Shown here: in pieces, positions 7,662 through 15,463 of the stretch
Layout of the letters: each line of letters starts with the position of its first letter
Numbering within the stretch: position 1 is the stretch's first letter
Source of the DNA: Oscillospiraceae bacterium
Lineage (GTDB): Bacteria; Bacillota; Clostridia; Oscillospirales; Oscillospiraceae
DNA: 32,645 bases
Assembly (NCBI GenBank): GCA_017440925.1
Contig: JAFSAP010000028.1
Coordinates: 1-32,645 of the forward strand
Direction: 5' to 3'
Position numbers and translations under genes: made by a program
Notes under the pieces: model-generated
The model's database searches: none
What the model saw: the letters and a program-made list of their open reading frames with translations, nothing else
What the model was told of the DNA's origin: nothing

Positions 7662-8792
7662 ATGTCTAATTTTGAATTTTCCGTACCCTGCCTGTTTGGC
7701 CTGGAAGGCCTGGCTGGTGACGAACTGCGCCGTCTGGATATCGAAAACGTCCGGGTGGAAAATGGCCGGGTGCTGTTCTCTGGTGATGCCGCCGCCATGG
7801 CAAAGGCAAATGTATGCCTTCGCACCGGCGAACGGGTACTGCTGACCCTGGCCGATTTCAAAGCCACCACCTTCGAAGAACTGTTCCAGGGTGTTTACAA
7901 AGCCAACCTGGAGGATTTTATCCCCAAGGACGGCAATTTCCCCGTAAAGGGACACTGCCTGAATTCCCAGCTCATGTCCGAGCCCGACTGCCAGGCCATC
8001 ATCAAGAAAGCCGCCTCCAAGCGGCTGGGTGAAAAATACGGTGTCAGCTGGCTTCCCGAAACCGGCGCCAAGTACCAGCTCCAGTTTTCCATTATGAATG
8101 ACCGGGTGCAGCTGTACCTGGATACCTCCGGCCCGGGCCTGCACAAGCGTGGCTACCGGGCAGTGGGTAACGATGCCCCCCTGCGGGAGACTTTGGCCGC
8201 CGCCATGGTGCAGCTGACAAAGTACCGGGGCCGGGACTTCATCTGGGATCCTTTCTGCGGCAGCGGTACTATCCCCATTGAGGCCGCTCTCATCGCCAAA
8301 AACAAAGCCCCCGGCATGTACCGCAGATTCTCCGGCGAAGCCTTCGCCTGGTGTGATCCTGCTGTTTGGGGCAGGGTTCGGGAAGAGGCCAAGGACAAGG
8401 AGTTCCACGGCAACTACCGCATCTTAGGCTCTGACAACGATCCCAAGTGCGTTTCTCTTTCCATGGCCAATGCCCGGAAAGCCGGTGTGGGCGACATTAT
8501 TGAATTCCGGGATGGCGATGCCACCAAAATGAGTCTGCCTGCAGACACCGGCGTGATCATCTGCAATCCCCCTTACGGCCAGCGGATGGGCGAGCAGAAG
8601 GATGCTCAGCGGCTCTATGCCGCTCTGGGCCGTCACCTGAAATTTGCCGACGGCTGGAAGAAATATATCATCACCTCCGAGCCGGAGTTTGAGCATTACT
8701 TTGGCCGCCGGGCTGATAAAAAGCGCAAGCTCTATAACGGCATGATCAAGTGCGACTACTATATGTACACTGAAAATAAGAGAAAGAAGTAA
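7662..8792 (+). CDS. THUMP-domain 23S rRNA guanine-N2 methyltransferase (RlmL N-terminal type, YpsC-like)
   Basis: A 376-aa class I SAM methyltransferase. Start at 7662 is set by AGGAGG (7652-7657). Residues ~1-160 carry a ferredoxin-like plus THUMP RNA-binding region. The methyltransferase domain starts with the DPFCGSGTIPIEAALIA SAM motif and contains NPPYGQRMG, the NPPY motif of N-methylating enzymes that place the guanine base. Members of this group methylate G2445 of 23S rRNA in E. coli (RlmL) and are short, single-module proteins in Firmicutes, as here. The lipid kinase gene begins 18 bases downstream. Confidence 0.92.
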   Translation: MSNFEFSVPCLFGLEGLAGDELRRLDIENVRVENGRVLFSGDAAAMAKANVCLRTGERVLLTLADFKATTFEELFQGVYKANLEDFIPKDGNFPVKGHCLNSQLMSEPDCQAIIKKAASKRLGEKYGVSWLPETGAKYQLQFSIMNDRVQLYLDTSGPGLHKRGYRAVGNDAPLRETLAAAMVQLTKYRGRDFIWDPFCGSGTIPIEAALIAKNKAPGMYRRFSGEAFAWCDPAVWGRVREEAKDKEFHGNYRILGSDNDPKCVSLSMANARKAGVGDIIEFRDGDATKMSLPADTGVIICNPPYGQRMGEQKDAQRLYAALGRHLKFADGWKKYIITSEPEFEHYFGRRADKKRKLYNGMIKCDYYMYTENKRKK

Positions 8793-8810
8793 AAGGGAAG
8801 CGATCATTTC

Positions 8811-9737
8811 ATGAAGCATCTGTTTATCATCAACCCTGCCGCCGGAAGCAAAGACCGCACCGGAGAGTATGCCCCCATGATCCGCAAAGCCTGCAAGCAG
8901 CGGAACCTGGATTTCCGGATCGAAATCTCCCGGTATCCCGGCCACTGCCGGGAACTGGCCCGGGCTGCAGCGGAAATCGGAGAGGAAGTCCGGATCTACG
9001 CCTGCGGCGGCGACGGCACGCTGAACGAAGTTATGGCCGGTGCAGCAGGCTTCGATAACGCCGCCATTACGGTGCTCTCCACCGGCAGCGGCAACGATTT
9101 TGTGAAGCTCTTTGATGATCCCAAAGCCTTCTTTGATCTGGAGCGGCTGCTGGATGCGGAGGAGGTCACCTTTGACCTGATCCGCTGCAATGACGATCTT
9201 TCCTTAAACATCTGCTCTGTGGGTCTGGATGCCCGGATCGGCACCGACGTTTCCAATTACAAACGGCTGCCTCTGCTTCACGGCTTCCGGGCCTATGCCG
9301 CCTCTACGGTGGTCAATGTCATCCGCGGGATCTCTGAGCATTATGTGGTGGAAGTAAACGGCGAGACCATCGACGATAAGTTTACCTTCATCTGCGTCTG
9401 CAACGGCCGGTTCTACGGCGGCGGCTTCAACCCCGTTCCCGAGGCTGACCCCACCGATGGCAAGCTGGATATCCTGCTGGTCAAGCACATCTCCCGTGCC
9501 CAGGTGCCGCTGATCATCGGCAAGTACAAAAACGGCCGCTACCGGGAACTGGCGAAAATCGCCCGGTACATAAAGGCAGATTCTATCAAAATCACCTGTG
9601 ACAAGGAGACTCCCATCAATCTGGATGGTGAACTGCGCACGGCCACCACTGCGGAAATGAAAGTGGCTGAAGAAAAGATCCGCTTCTTCTACCCCAAGGG
9701 CCTTACCTGGCAGGCAAAGGAAAAGATATCCATTTAA
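8811..9737 (+). CDS. YegS/BmrU-family diacylglycerol/lipid kinase
   Basis: A 308-aa lipid kinase of the DagK catalytic-domain family. NPAAGS at the N-terminus, GGDGTLNEV (near 65-73) as the nucleotide loop, and STGSGNDF (near 92-99) are the hallmark motifs. The C-terminal beta-sandwich contains CNGRFYGGGF and the DGxL element (DGELRT). In Firmicutes the family includes DgkB, which recycles diacylglycerol released when glycerol phosphate is taken for teichoic acids. The lipid substrate cannot be read here. A weak GGGAAGCGA Shine-Dalgarno precedes the ATG. The AT-rich O-acetyltransferase pair begins 21 bases later. Confidence 0.92.
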   Translation: MKHLFIINPAAGSKDRTGEYAPMIRKACKQRNLDFRIEISRYPGHCRELARAAAEIGEEVRIYACGGDGTLNEVMAGAAGFDNAAITVLSTGSGNDFVKLFDDPKAFFDLERLLDAEEVTFDLIRCNDDLSLNICSVGLDARIGTDVSNYKRLPLLHGFRAYAASTVVNVIRGISEHYVVEVNGETIDDKFTFICVCNGRFYGGGFNPVPEADPTDGKLDILLVKHISRAQVPLIIGKYKNGRYRELAKIARYIKADSIKITCDKETPINLDGELRTATTAEMKVAEEKIRFFYPKGLTWQAKEKISI

Positions 9738-9758
9738 ACTATAGAAAAGAGATTAAAT

Positions 9759-11225
9759 ATGCTGTTTAATTCCTATATTTTTGTCCTTCTGTTTTTTCCT
9801 CTTTGCCTAACTGGATATTTCCTTTTGAATCATTATAAAAGATACACTTTGGCACAACTGTTTCTCTTTGGCATGTCATTGTGGTTTTATGGATTCTTTA
9901 ACCCCAGCTATCTGCTGATTATCCTGTTCTCCATTGTAATCAACTATGGATTTACCTGGATTATGGGTAAAACGAAGCAACTCGGATTCAAGCGAGTGAT
10001 ATTAATCACCGCCTTATTGCTGAATATTGGCATTTTATTTTATTACAAATACTACGACTTTTTCCTTTACAATCTAAACATTGTATTTCATACCGACTAT
10101 ACACTGAGAAACATTCTGCTTCCACTGGGTATCAGCTTTTTTACTTTTCAGCAGATTTCCTATATCATCGACGCATATCGCGGGGAGGTACAGCAATACA
10201 ACTTTCTGCAATATGCTTCCTTTGTTGCGTATTTCCCCCAGCTGATTGCCGGTCCCATTGTAACACATGATGAGCTGATTCCCCAATTTGCTGATCTCAG
10301 CAAAAAGGTTTTTCGGTGGGATAATTTCTCTTCCGGTTTGTTCCTGTTTGTTCTGGGTCTGTCCAAAAAAGTATTGATTGCAGACGTTTTCGGTAATGCT
10401 GTCAACTGGGGTTTCTCCAACATTGAGGTTCTGGATACGCTTAATGCCGGCTTTGTTATGCTGGCCTATACCATTCAGATTTATTTTGATTTCAGCGGTT
10501 ACTGTGATATGGCCATTGGTATCGGTAGAATGATGAATATTGACTTGCCTGTCAATTTTGACTCTCCCTACAAAGCACTGACCATCACAGAATTTTGGAG
10601 CCGTTGGCACAAAACGCTCACAAGATTTTTCACAAAATATATCTATATCCCTCTGGGTGGAAACCGCAAAGGAAAGCTTCGCACATATCTGCATGTCTTT
10701 ATTGTGTTTGCCATCAGCGGGCTCTGGCACGGTGCCAACTGGACTTTTATTGTCTGGGGCATATTACACGGTTTGTTCATGGTTATTACCCGTCACTGGA
10801 AATCCGGGTTTGATAAGATGAATCCAGTATTGTCCTGGATTATTACATTTTCATTCGTCAATCTAACATGGGTAATTTTCCGGGCTGATGGTATCTCCGA
10901 GGCACTGCATTTTTTCCAGAGATTATTCTCCATGGAGTTTTTCGGAACTGTTCACACATCACTGGCAGATTGTTTTAATCTCGCCGATGTTCGGTTCTGG
11001 CTTGAGCTGATGCTTCCTGCACACATTATGGGCTATTATCCTAAAGTAATGACTGTTCTCTCCGCTGCAATCGTCATGCCTATTATCCTTTTCTCCAGAA
11101 ATGCATATCAGTATGCAGAATCATTCCAGCCAACCCGAAAAACCATGCTCATCACAGTTGTTCTTCTGACACTATGTATCATGTCCTTTTCCGGTGTCAG
11201 CACATTCCTTTATTTCAACTTCTAG
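9759..11225 (+). CDS. MBOAT-family polysaccharide O-acyltransferase (AlgI/DltB-like)
   Basis: A 488-aa polytopic membrane protein with about a dozen hydrophobic segments. It moves acyl, usually acetyl, groups across the membrane for transfer to a surface glycan. Family marks are PLGISFFTFQQISYIID (near 125-140), SPYKALTITEFWSRWHKTL, and the catalytic-type His H324 in ISGLWHGANWTF. It is clearly more AT-rich than the flanking genes, with codons such as TTT/ATT, which suggests acquisition by transfer. The next gene starts 10 bases later and encodes the SGNH partner, the usual two-gene arrangement for alginate, cellulose or teichoic acid O-acetylation. The target glycan is unknown. Confidence 0.92.
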   Translation: MLFNSYIFVLLFFPLCLTGYFLLNHYKRYTLAQLFLFGMSLWFYGFFNPSYLLIILFSIVINYGFTWIMGKTKQLGFKRVILITALLLNIGILFYYKYYDFFLYNLNIVFHTDYTLRNILLPLGISFFTFQQISYIIDAYRGEVQQYNFLQYASFVAYFPQLIAGPIVTHDELIPQFADLSKKVFRWDNFSSGLFLFVLGLSKKVLIADVFGNAVNWGFSNIEVLDTLNAGFVMLAYTIQIYFDFSGYCDMAIGIGRMMNIDLPVNFDSPYKALTITEFWSRWHKTLTRFFTKYIYIPLGGNRKGKLRTYLHVFIVFAISGLWHGANWTFIVWGILHGLFMVITRHWKSGFDKMNPVLSWIITFSFVNLTWVIFRADGISEALHFFQRLFSMEFFGTVHTSLADCFNLADVRFWLELMLPAHIMGYYPKVMTVLSAAIVMPIILFSRNAYQYAESFQPTRKTMLITVVLLTLCIMSFSGVSTFLYFNF

Positions 11226-11235
11226 GGGGGCTACA

Positions 11236-12294
11236 ATGGAATATAAAAAATGGGGTATGTCTGTAGTCGCAATCACTTTAATCGTACTTTGTATTTTAGG
11301 CAGCATTACAGCGATTATTGACCCCTACTTTCATTATCACAAGCCGCTGGAATCGCTGGAATATCCCATTTATGATGAACGTCATCAAAGTGATGGTATT
11401 TTGCGTAATTTTGATTATGATACAATTATAATCGGTTCTTCTATGACTCTAAACTTCAAAACCTCAGAGTTGGATTCTTTCTTTGGAACCAACGCTGTCA
11501 AAGTACCTTTGTCTGCCGCCACTTACAATGAAGTAAATAGTAATCTGCAGCGGGCATTTGCCGCAAATCCAAATATTAAAAAGGTTTTTATTGGCCTTGA
11601 TGGTTTTGCAATAACACGGGATAAAAATGCATTTGCATTTGCTGCAGAGCAATATCCCACTTATTTAACAGACAATTATTTGCTAAATGATGTAAATTAT
11701 CTTTTTAATAAGCAGGCTTTTGTAACTGGCAGCCTGCGGGTGCTTATGCATACATTACAGAAAAACAAAACTACCAGTTTCGATGAATATGGAAATTATA
11801 TGGATTTATACCCATTTGGAAAAGAGGCTGTTCTTCTCCATACCGGTGGTAGACAGCCCGCAAACGAAGAGCAACTACTTTCTGAAGAAACAAAACAGAT
11901 TGTTACTGAAAGTATTCAGAAAAACGTCATCTCTCTGGTTGAACAACATCCTGATGTGCAATTCTACTATTTTTTCCCGCCTGTCAGCATGTACTATTTT
12001 TATATGTTAAAACAAAATGGCACATTAAAAGGCGAACTCGAAACTTATAAAATCGCTTCCAATCTTATGCTGCAATGTGATAACATTCATCTCTTCTCTT
12101 TTTTCGAAGAACTCGATATGATATCTAACCCTGACAATTACATGGATGCATACCATTATTGTGAGGACATAAACTCCCAAATGCTGGTCTGGATGAGCGA
12201 AGGAAGTCACTTGTTGACAAAGGAGAATTATGTGGACTATTGGGATTCTATCTATGAGACGTTTAATAGTTACAACTACGATCCTCTCTTTTAA
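11236..12294 (+). CDS. Membrane-anchored SGNH-like partner of the MBOAT acyltransferase (AlgJ/AlgX/DltD-like)
   Basis: A 352-aa protein with one N-terminal membrane anchor (9-28) and an extracellular alpha/beta domain. Start 11236 follows a GGGGGG Shine-Dalgarno directly after the MBOAT stop; longer in-frame starts lie inside the MBOAT gene. The nucleophile block is IIIGSSMTLNF (S68/S69). The matching Asp/His dyad is D304-x-x-H307 in MDAYHY, so the Ser-Asp-His set of SGNH acetyltransferases looks complete. It likely takes the acetyl group delivered by MBOAT and places it on the surface polymer. Base composition is AT-rich like its partner. A strong terminator follows. Confidence 0.85.
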   Translation: MEYKKWGMSVVAITLIVLCILGSITAIIDPYFHYHKPLESLEYPIYDERHQSDGILRNFDYDTIIIGSSMTLNFKTSELDSFFGTNAVKVPLSAATYNEVNSNLQRAFAANPNIKKVFIGLDGFAITRDKNAFAFAAEQYPTYLTDNYLLNDVNYLFNKQAFVTGSLRVLMHTLQKNKTTSFDEYGNYMDLYPFGKEAVLLHTGGRQPANEEQLLSEETKQIVTESIQKNVISLVEQHPDVQFYYFFPPVSMYYFYMLKQNGTLKGELETYKIASNLMLQCDNIHLFSFFEELDMISNPDNYMDAYHYCEDINSQMLVWMSEGSHLLTKENYVDYWDSIYETFNSYNYDPLF

Positions 12295-12307
12295 TCCTTA
12301 GTATAAT

Positions 12308-12338
12308 ACCCCGAATGGAAAACCATTCGGGGTTCTTT
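12308..12338. terminator. Bidirectional terminator between SGNH and GH25 genes
   Basis: An 11-bp perfect stem ACCCCGAATGG/CCATTCGGGGT (12308-12318, 12323-12333) with an AAAA loop, T-rich on the + side. The convergent GH25 gene ends 9 bases to the right, so it likely serves both genes. Confidence 0.9.
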
Positions 12339-12341
12339 TTA

Positions 12342-13379
12342 CTATTGTTTGGGCATATACACATTGATATCCACATCGCCGGGGATGCCGGGAACACGGC
12401 CGGAGGCCGTATACTGCCACATCTCCACATGGTAGGGATAGGTCATCCGGTTGGTATACAGGGCCAGCCAGAAGGGGTAGGCTTCCAGCTCATTTAAGTA
12501 CAGCAAGGTATTGCTCTGGTGCCAGTTGAAGTACACCATAGGGGTAAAGCCCTTTTCCACCATGGTCTTGCAGAAATACTCCTGCAGGGCTGTCAGCGTC
12601 CGTGCATCCATCTGTGCGGTGCGGGCATCGGCTGTGGGGATCTCCCAGTCCAGCACGATGGGCATATGCAGCTCATAATCACCCAGCACCTTCAGCATAA
12701 AGTCGATCTCTTCGTCCACTTCCTTGATGGTCAGCGCCTGAGAGAAGAAATAGGCGCCGATGGGCATGCCCACTTCCTTTGTTCTTTCCAGATTCTGCTG
12801 GATATATTCATCCTCCACCAGCTTGCCGCTTTCATAGCCCCGGTAGCCCAGGCGCAGCATGGCAAAGCGGATCCCGGAATCCTTCACCTGCTGCCAGTCG
12901 ATATCCCGCTGAAAAGCTGAAACATCCACACCGGGGTAGCTGTCCTGCCGCAGGCAGTAGAGGTAATTGTTCCTGTCATACTGAAAATCCAGGCGGCCAT
13001 AGGGATTGGCCTCCGGCTCGATGATAGGCTCTATGCTGGGCAGCGTCTCCTCCTGGGCAGCTTCCGCAGACTTCAGCGCCTGGGGATCTTCCGGATCCTC
13101 TGCCGGGGCCGTGGGAAGGGTAACGACCTCTGCCTGCTTTTCCACCTGCGCCGCTTCTTCTTTTTCTGCTTTCATATAGGGCAGGCATACCACAATGGTC
13201 AACGCCAGGATCACTGCTGACAGCAGGGCGATCACCGCCATGATGGCTTCAGGCCGCACCTTTCGGGGCGGGGCAAGGGGAATTTCCGGCGCTGCCGGCA
13301 GCGGCCTGCCTGTTTCCATGGGCATTCCTGCTTCCTGCCAGGCCTGATCCCGCTCCAGGATCTCGTCTGTCATCTCCAT
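12342..13379 (-). CDS. Membrane-anchored GH25 lysozyme-family muramidase
   Basis: A 345-aa type II membrane protein. The start at 13379 is chosen because AGGAG (13388-13392) lies 8 bases upstream and a promoter sits just before it; a second ATG at 13373 is possible. Residues 1-45 are cytosolic and Pro-rich, 46-67 form the single membrane span, and 70-125 make an acidic Pro/Glu/Ala spacer. The GH25 barrel begins at YPGVDVSAFQRDIDW (D152) and carries the DWE catalytic pair (D244/E246) and the closing MWQYTASGRVPGIPGDVDIN block. It would cut the MurNAc-GlcNAc bond of peptidoglycan from the outer face of the membrane. No wall-binding repeats are present. Confidence 0.93.
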   Translation of the reverse strand: MEMTDEILERDQAWQEAGMPMETGRPLPAAPEIPLAPPRKVRPEAIMAVIALLSAVILALTIVVCLPYMKAEKEEAAQVEKQAEVVTLPTAPAEDPEDPQALKSAEAAQEETLPSIEPIIEPEANPYGRLDFQYDRNNYLYCLRQDSYPGVDVSAFQRDIDWQQVKDSGIRFAMLRLGYRGYESGKLVEDEYIQQNLERTKEVGMPIGAYFFSQALTIKEVDEEIDFMLKVLGDYELHMPIVLDWEIPTADARTAQMDARTLTALQEYFCKTMVEKGFTPMVYFNWHQSNTLLYLNELEAYPFWLALYTNRMTYPYHVEMWQYTASGRVPGIPGDVDINVYMPKQ

Positions 13380-13415
13380 CGCCTCAGCTCCTTTCCAAAA
13401 AACATCTTTCGACAC

Positions 13416-13444
13416 AGTATACCATACTTTTTCCCTTTGAACAA
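13416..13444 (-). promoter_or_regulatory. Promoter of the GH25 gene
   Basis: On the minus strand TTGTTC (13439-13444), 17 bases, then TATACT (13416-13421) preceded by TGG, an extended -10. The leader is about 30 bases. Confidence 0.65.
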
Positions 13445-13511
13445 GGGGAATTCCTGGGAATCCGTGCATTAAGCAAATCTTAAACAATCCGTTAACTTTC
13501 TCTATAAGCGG

Positions 13512-13539
13512 TTGCAATCCCTCTTTTTTGCAATATAAT
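13512..13539 (+). promoter_or_regulatory. Promoter of the zinc-ribbon membrane protein
   Basis: TTGCAA (13512-13517), 16 bases, perfect TATAAT (13534-13539), 34 bases before the start codon and divergent from the GH25 promoter. Confidence 0.75.
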
Positions 13540-13573
13540 AGAAGCACAGCAAAATTTGCAAAGGTGATTCTCT

Positions 13574-13987
13574 ATGAATGGAATGAGCGGCTGGTTCCGG
13601 CAGTTTTCCGCAAAACTGTCTGCCGGACTTCGGGCCTTTATGGCAGGGCGGTACGGCACCGACAGACTGAATATGGTGATCCTGTGCACAGGTCTGGTGG
13701 CCAGCATCCTGTCCATGCTGATCCAGGTGCAGCCCATGAATCTGGTTTTCTGGGCGCTGAGCTACGGCCTTATGATCTGGGCCATTTTCCGCAGCCTCTC
13801 CCGGAATACCTATAAGCGTTACCAGGAAAACCGGAAGTTCCTGCAGATCTATAATCGCTTTACTGACCGTCAGCACCGCTACTTTGACTGTCCAAAATGC
13901 CATCAGACAGTGCGGGTGCCCCGTGGGAAAGGAAAGATCTCCATTACCTGTCCGAAATGCCGGGAAAAGTTTGTAAAAAAGACATAA
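13574..13987 (+). CDS. Two-span membrane protein with C-terminal zinc ribbon
   Basis: A 137-aa hypothetical protein. An AAAGGTGA Shine-Dalgarno lies 7 bases before the ATG. Residues ~1-30 are basic and amphipathic, 33-52 and 56-74 are membrane spans, and 75-100 are a charged linker. The C-terminus is a compact zinc ribbon with C106-x2-C109 and C126-x2-C129 (both CPKC), placed on the cytosolic side if both spans are crossed. Such proteins are common, uncharacterised neighbours of wall genes in Clostridia. It is divergent from the GH25 gene. Role unknown. Confidence 0.85.
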   Translation: MNGMSGWFRQFSAKLSAGLRAFMAGRYGTDRLNMVILCTGLVASILSMLIQVQPMNLVFWALSYGLMIWAIFRSLSRNTYKRYQENRKFLQIYNRFTDRQHRYFDCPKCHQTVRVPRGKGKISITCPKCREKFVKKT

Positions 13988-13990
13988 AAG

Positions 13991-14020
13991 AATCCTCCGC
14001 AGAACCTTCTGCGGAGGATT
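13991..14020. terminator. Hairpin after the zinc-ribbon gene, duplicated at 14227
   Basis: A 14-bp perfect stem (aatcctccgcagaa with its complement, 13991-14004 and 14007-14020) starts 3 bases after the stop codon. The tail TTTCTAG is short. The 32-base block 13991-14022 recurs exactly at 14227-14258. Confidence 0.8.
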
Positions 14021-14225
14021 TCTAGACTGTCAAAAAAGCCTCGCAGAGTTTTCTGCGTAAGCAGAAAATAGAGTTCAAAATATTTTGTGCCAGGGCGTGT
14101 ACCTGGCACAAAATACATCTCAGGCTGCAAGTGTGGAATTTGTTCGCCTTTGGCGAACAAATTATGCGCGCAGCAGACTGCAAAGAAACTGGTGAAAAAG
14201 CCCGAAGGGGTTTTTCACCAAGCTA

Positions 14226-14257
14226 AAATCCTCCGCAGAACCTTCTGCGGAGGATTT
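14226..14257 (-). terminator. Terminator of the 74-aa gene
   Basis: A 15-bp perfect stem (14226-14240 with 14243-14257) lies 4 bases after the stop codon of the leftward gene; on that strand the stem ends in TTTT. It is the second copy of the hairpin at 13991. Confidence 0.85.
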
Positions 14258-14261
14258 CCAT

Positions 14262-14486
14262 TTACTTCTTGAACAGACCGCCGAGGCCGCCCAGCAGGCT
14301 GCCCACCTTGTCCAGGTCGATCTTGGCCTTGATCAGCTCTGCCAGCTGCTTGATCTGGTCATCGGGCAGATCCATGCCTACCAGTTCCTCCACCACAGGG
14401 ATGGGGTTTTCCTTGAATTGGGACAGCAGTCTGGGATTCTTCTGCAGCTTTTCCAGCAGTTCTTCCACCATATTTTTGATATCCAT
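14262..14486 (-). CDS. 74-aa helical protein with Gly-Gly C-terminus
   Basis: A small hypothetical protein with a clear AAGGAGG Shine-Dalgarno 9 bases before the ATG. Residues 1-58 are predicted amphipathic helices rich in Glu, Lys and Leu (KNPRLLSQFKENP; DLPDDQIKQLAELIKAKIDLDK), followed by a glycine-rich LLGGLGGLFKK end. Close relatives of this pattern occur widely in Clostridia as unnamed proteins. The helix plus Gly-Gly layout resembles Nif11/NHLP-type leader peptides, but no core peptide, maturation enzyme or transporter is nearby, so that reading is not supported. Monocistronic, with its own terminator. Confidence 0.8.
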   Translation of the reverse strand: MDIKNMVEELLEKLQKNPRLLSQFKENPIPVVEELVGMDLPDDQIKQLAELIKAKIDLDKVGSLLGGLGGLFKK

Positions 14487-14754
14487 TTTCCGTTTCCTCC
14501 TTGGTCACTTCTGCCTAAAGTGTATCATAGGAGATATTTTTTGTCAATCGATGAACGACTCTCTGGCTTTCCGGCACCCGTCAAGATTTTTTGCAATAAA
14601 ATCCAAATATTCAGAAAGGATCTGTAGGACTGCATTTCTCAGCAGTTCCTTTTACCTCTTCTTCTATCGTGTTGATGTTGTAAGACACAAACATATTATG
14701 TACGGCTTTCTCCAAAAAAACACACCGTTCTATAACAACACTTGTGATTTTATT

Positions 14755-15381
14755 TTAAACTGAATTACTCATTTTTATAAACTTTGCTGGAACACCACCA
14801 ACGATTGTATTTTCGGGTACATCTTTAACTACAACCGCACCAGCAGCTGCTTCGCTATTCCTCCCCATAGTGATGCCACCCAAAACCTTAGCCCCACAGT
14901 GAACAACCACATTATCTTCCAGAACAGGATTCTCCCTACCATTGTATCCAATAGTCACCTGCTGTTTGATTATGCAATTTTCACCTATTCTTTTAGCGCT
15001 GATAATTGTGGAAAACCCGTGCTGAATAAACAGACCGCCTCCAATCTCTTCTGTGTTAATGTATAAACTCTCCATCGGCTTCCACAGAATTCTTGTCACT
15101 ACATAGTGGATAACGGAACGGATAGCTTTCGGAGGTCTACGGAACCTATGAAGCAGCAAATTCCGGTACTCTGGCTTATAAAGTAATATCCAGTTTAAAG
15201 CTGTAAAATTATGTTTTACACTCATAGGATCCATGGCTTTAGAGCAAAACTCTTTCCATCGGCAAAAATCTTTTTCAATGATTTCTCGGTTTGGAGATGT
15301 GAGAATAGACAGAAACACCGGTAAAGTTCGGACAAAATTAACAGTTGTAAAAAGAATCCGAAGCTTAGAAACTTCCTGCAT
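14755..15381 (-). CDS. Hexapeptide-repeat O-acetyltransferase (serine acetyltransferase/colanic acid type)
   Basis: A 208-aa left-handed beta-helix acetyltransferase. The N-terminal ~95 residues are helical and include a hydrophobic patch. The repeat region starts near INTEEIGGGLFIQHGFSTIIS, where the His is the usual catalytic base, runs through IGENCIIKQQVTIGYNG and VLEDNVVVHCGAKVLGGITMG, and closes with VPENTIVGGVPAKFIK. The architecture resembles CysE, but the long N-terminus and AT-rich coding fit polysaccharide or lipid-linked sugar acetyltransferases better. GGAGAG lies 8 bases before the ATG. It follows the arsM-like gene in the same direction after 82 bases. Confidence 0.82.
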   Translation of the reverse strand: MQEVSKLRILFTTVNFVRTLPVFLSILTSPNREIIEKDFCRWKEFCSKAMDPMSVKHNFTALNWILLYKPEYRNLLLHRFRRPPKAIRSVIHYVVTRILWKPMESLYINTEEIGGGLFIQHGFSTIISAKRIGENCIIKQQVTIGYNGRENPVLEDNVVVHCGAKVLGGITMGRNSEAAAGAVVVKDVPENTIVGGVPAKFIKMSNSV

Positions 15382-15463
15382 AAGTGATCTCTCCTCTTAG
15401 TTAAATATATTTTATAATTTAAAATCTATATGTTTATTTTTTATAGCATACATCTCATTATGA

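Larger units (their letters stand above)
13991..14258. repeat. Cluster of six hairpins bounded by a 32-bp direct repeat
   Basis: Between the two identical hairpins lie: 14042-14068 (two overlapping, mutually exclusive stems), 14081-14115 (14-bp perfect stem, 7-base loop), 14137-14163 (12-bp perfect stem, 3-base loop) and 14191-14219 (12 of 13 pairs). No reading frame is supported. The stretch either holds stacked terminators for two convergent genes, is a structured RNA, or is a small mobile repeat. Confidence 0.7.

Noticed and set aside
13380-13547. N-terminal extension of the GH25 protein to 13547
   Set aside because: It would include both divergent promoters and lacks a ribosome site; AGGAG precedes the ATG at 13379.
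13991-14258. CRISPR-like array from the repeated hairpin block
   Set aside because: Only two identical units separated by one long non-unique stretch; no regular spacers and no cas genes.
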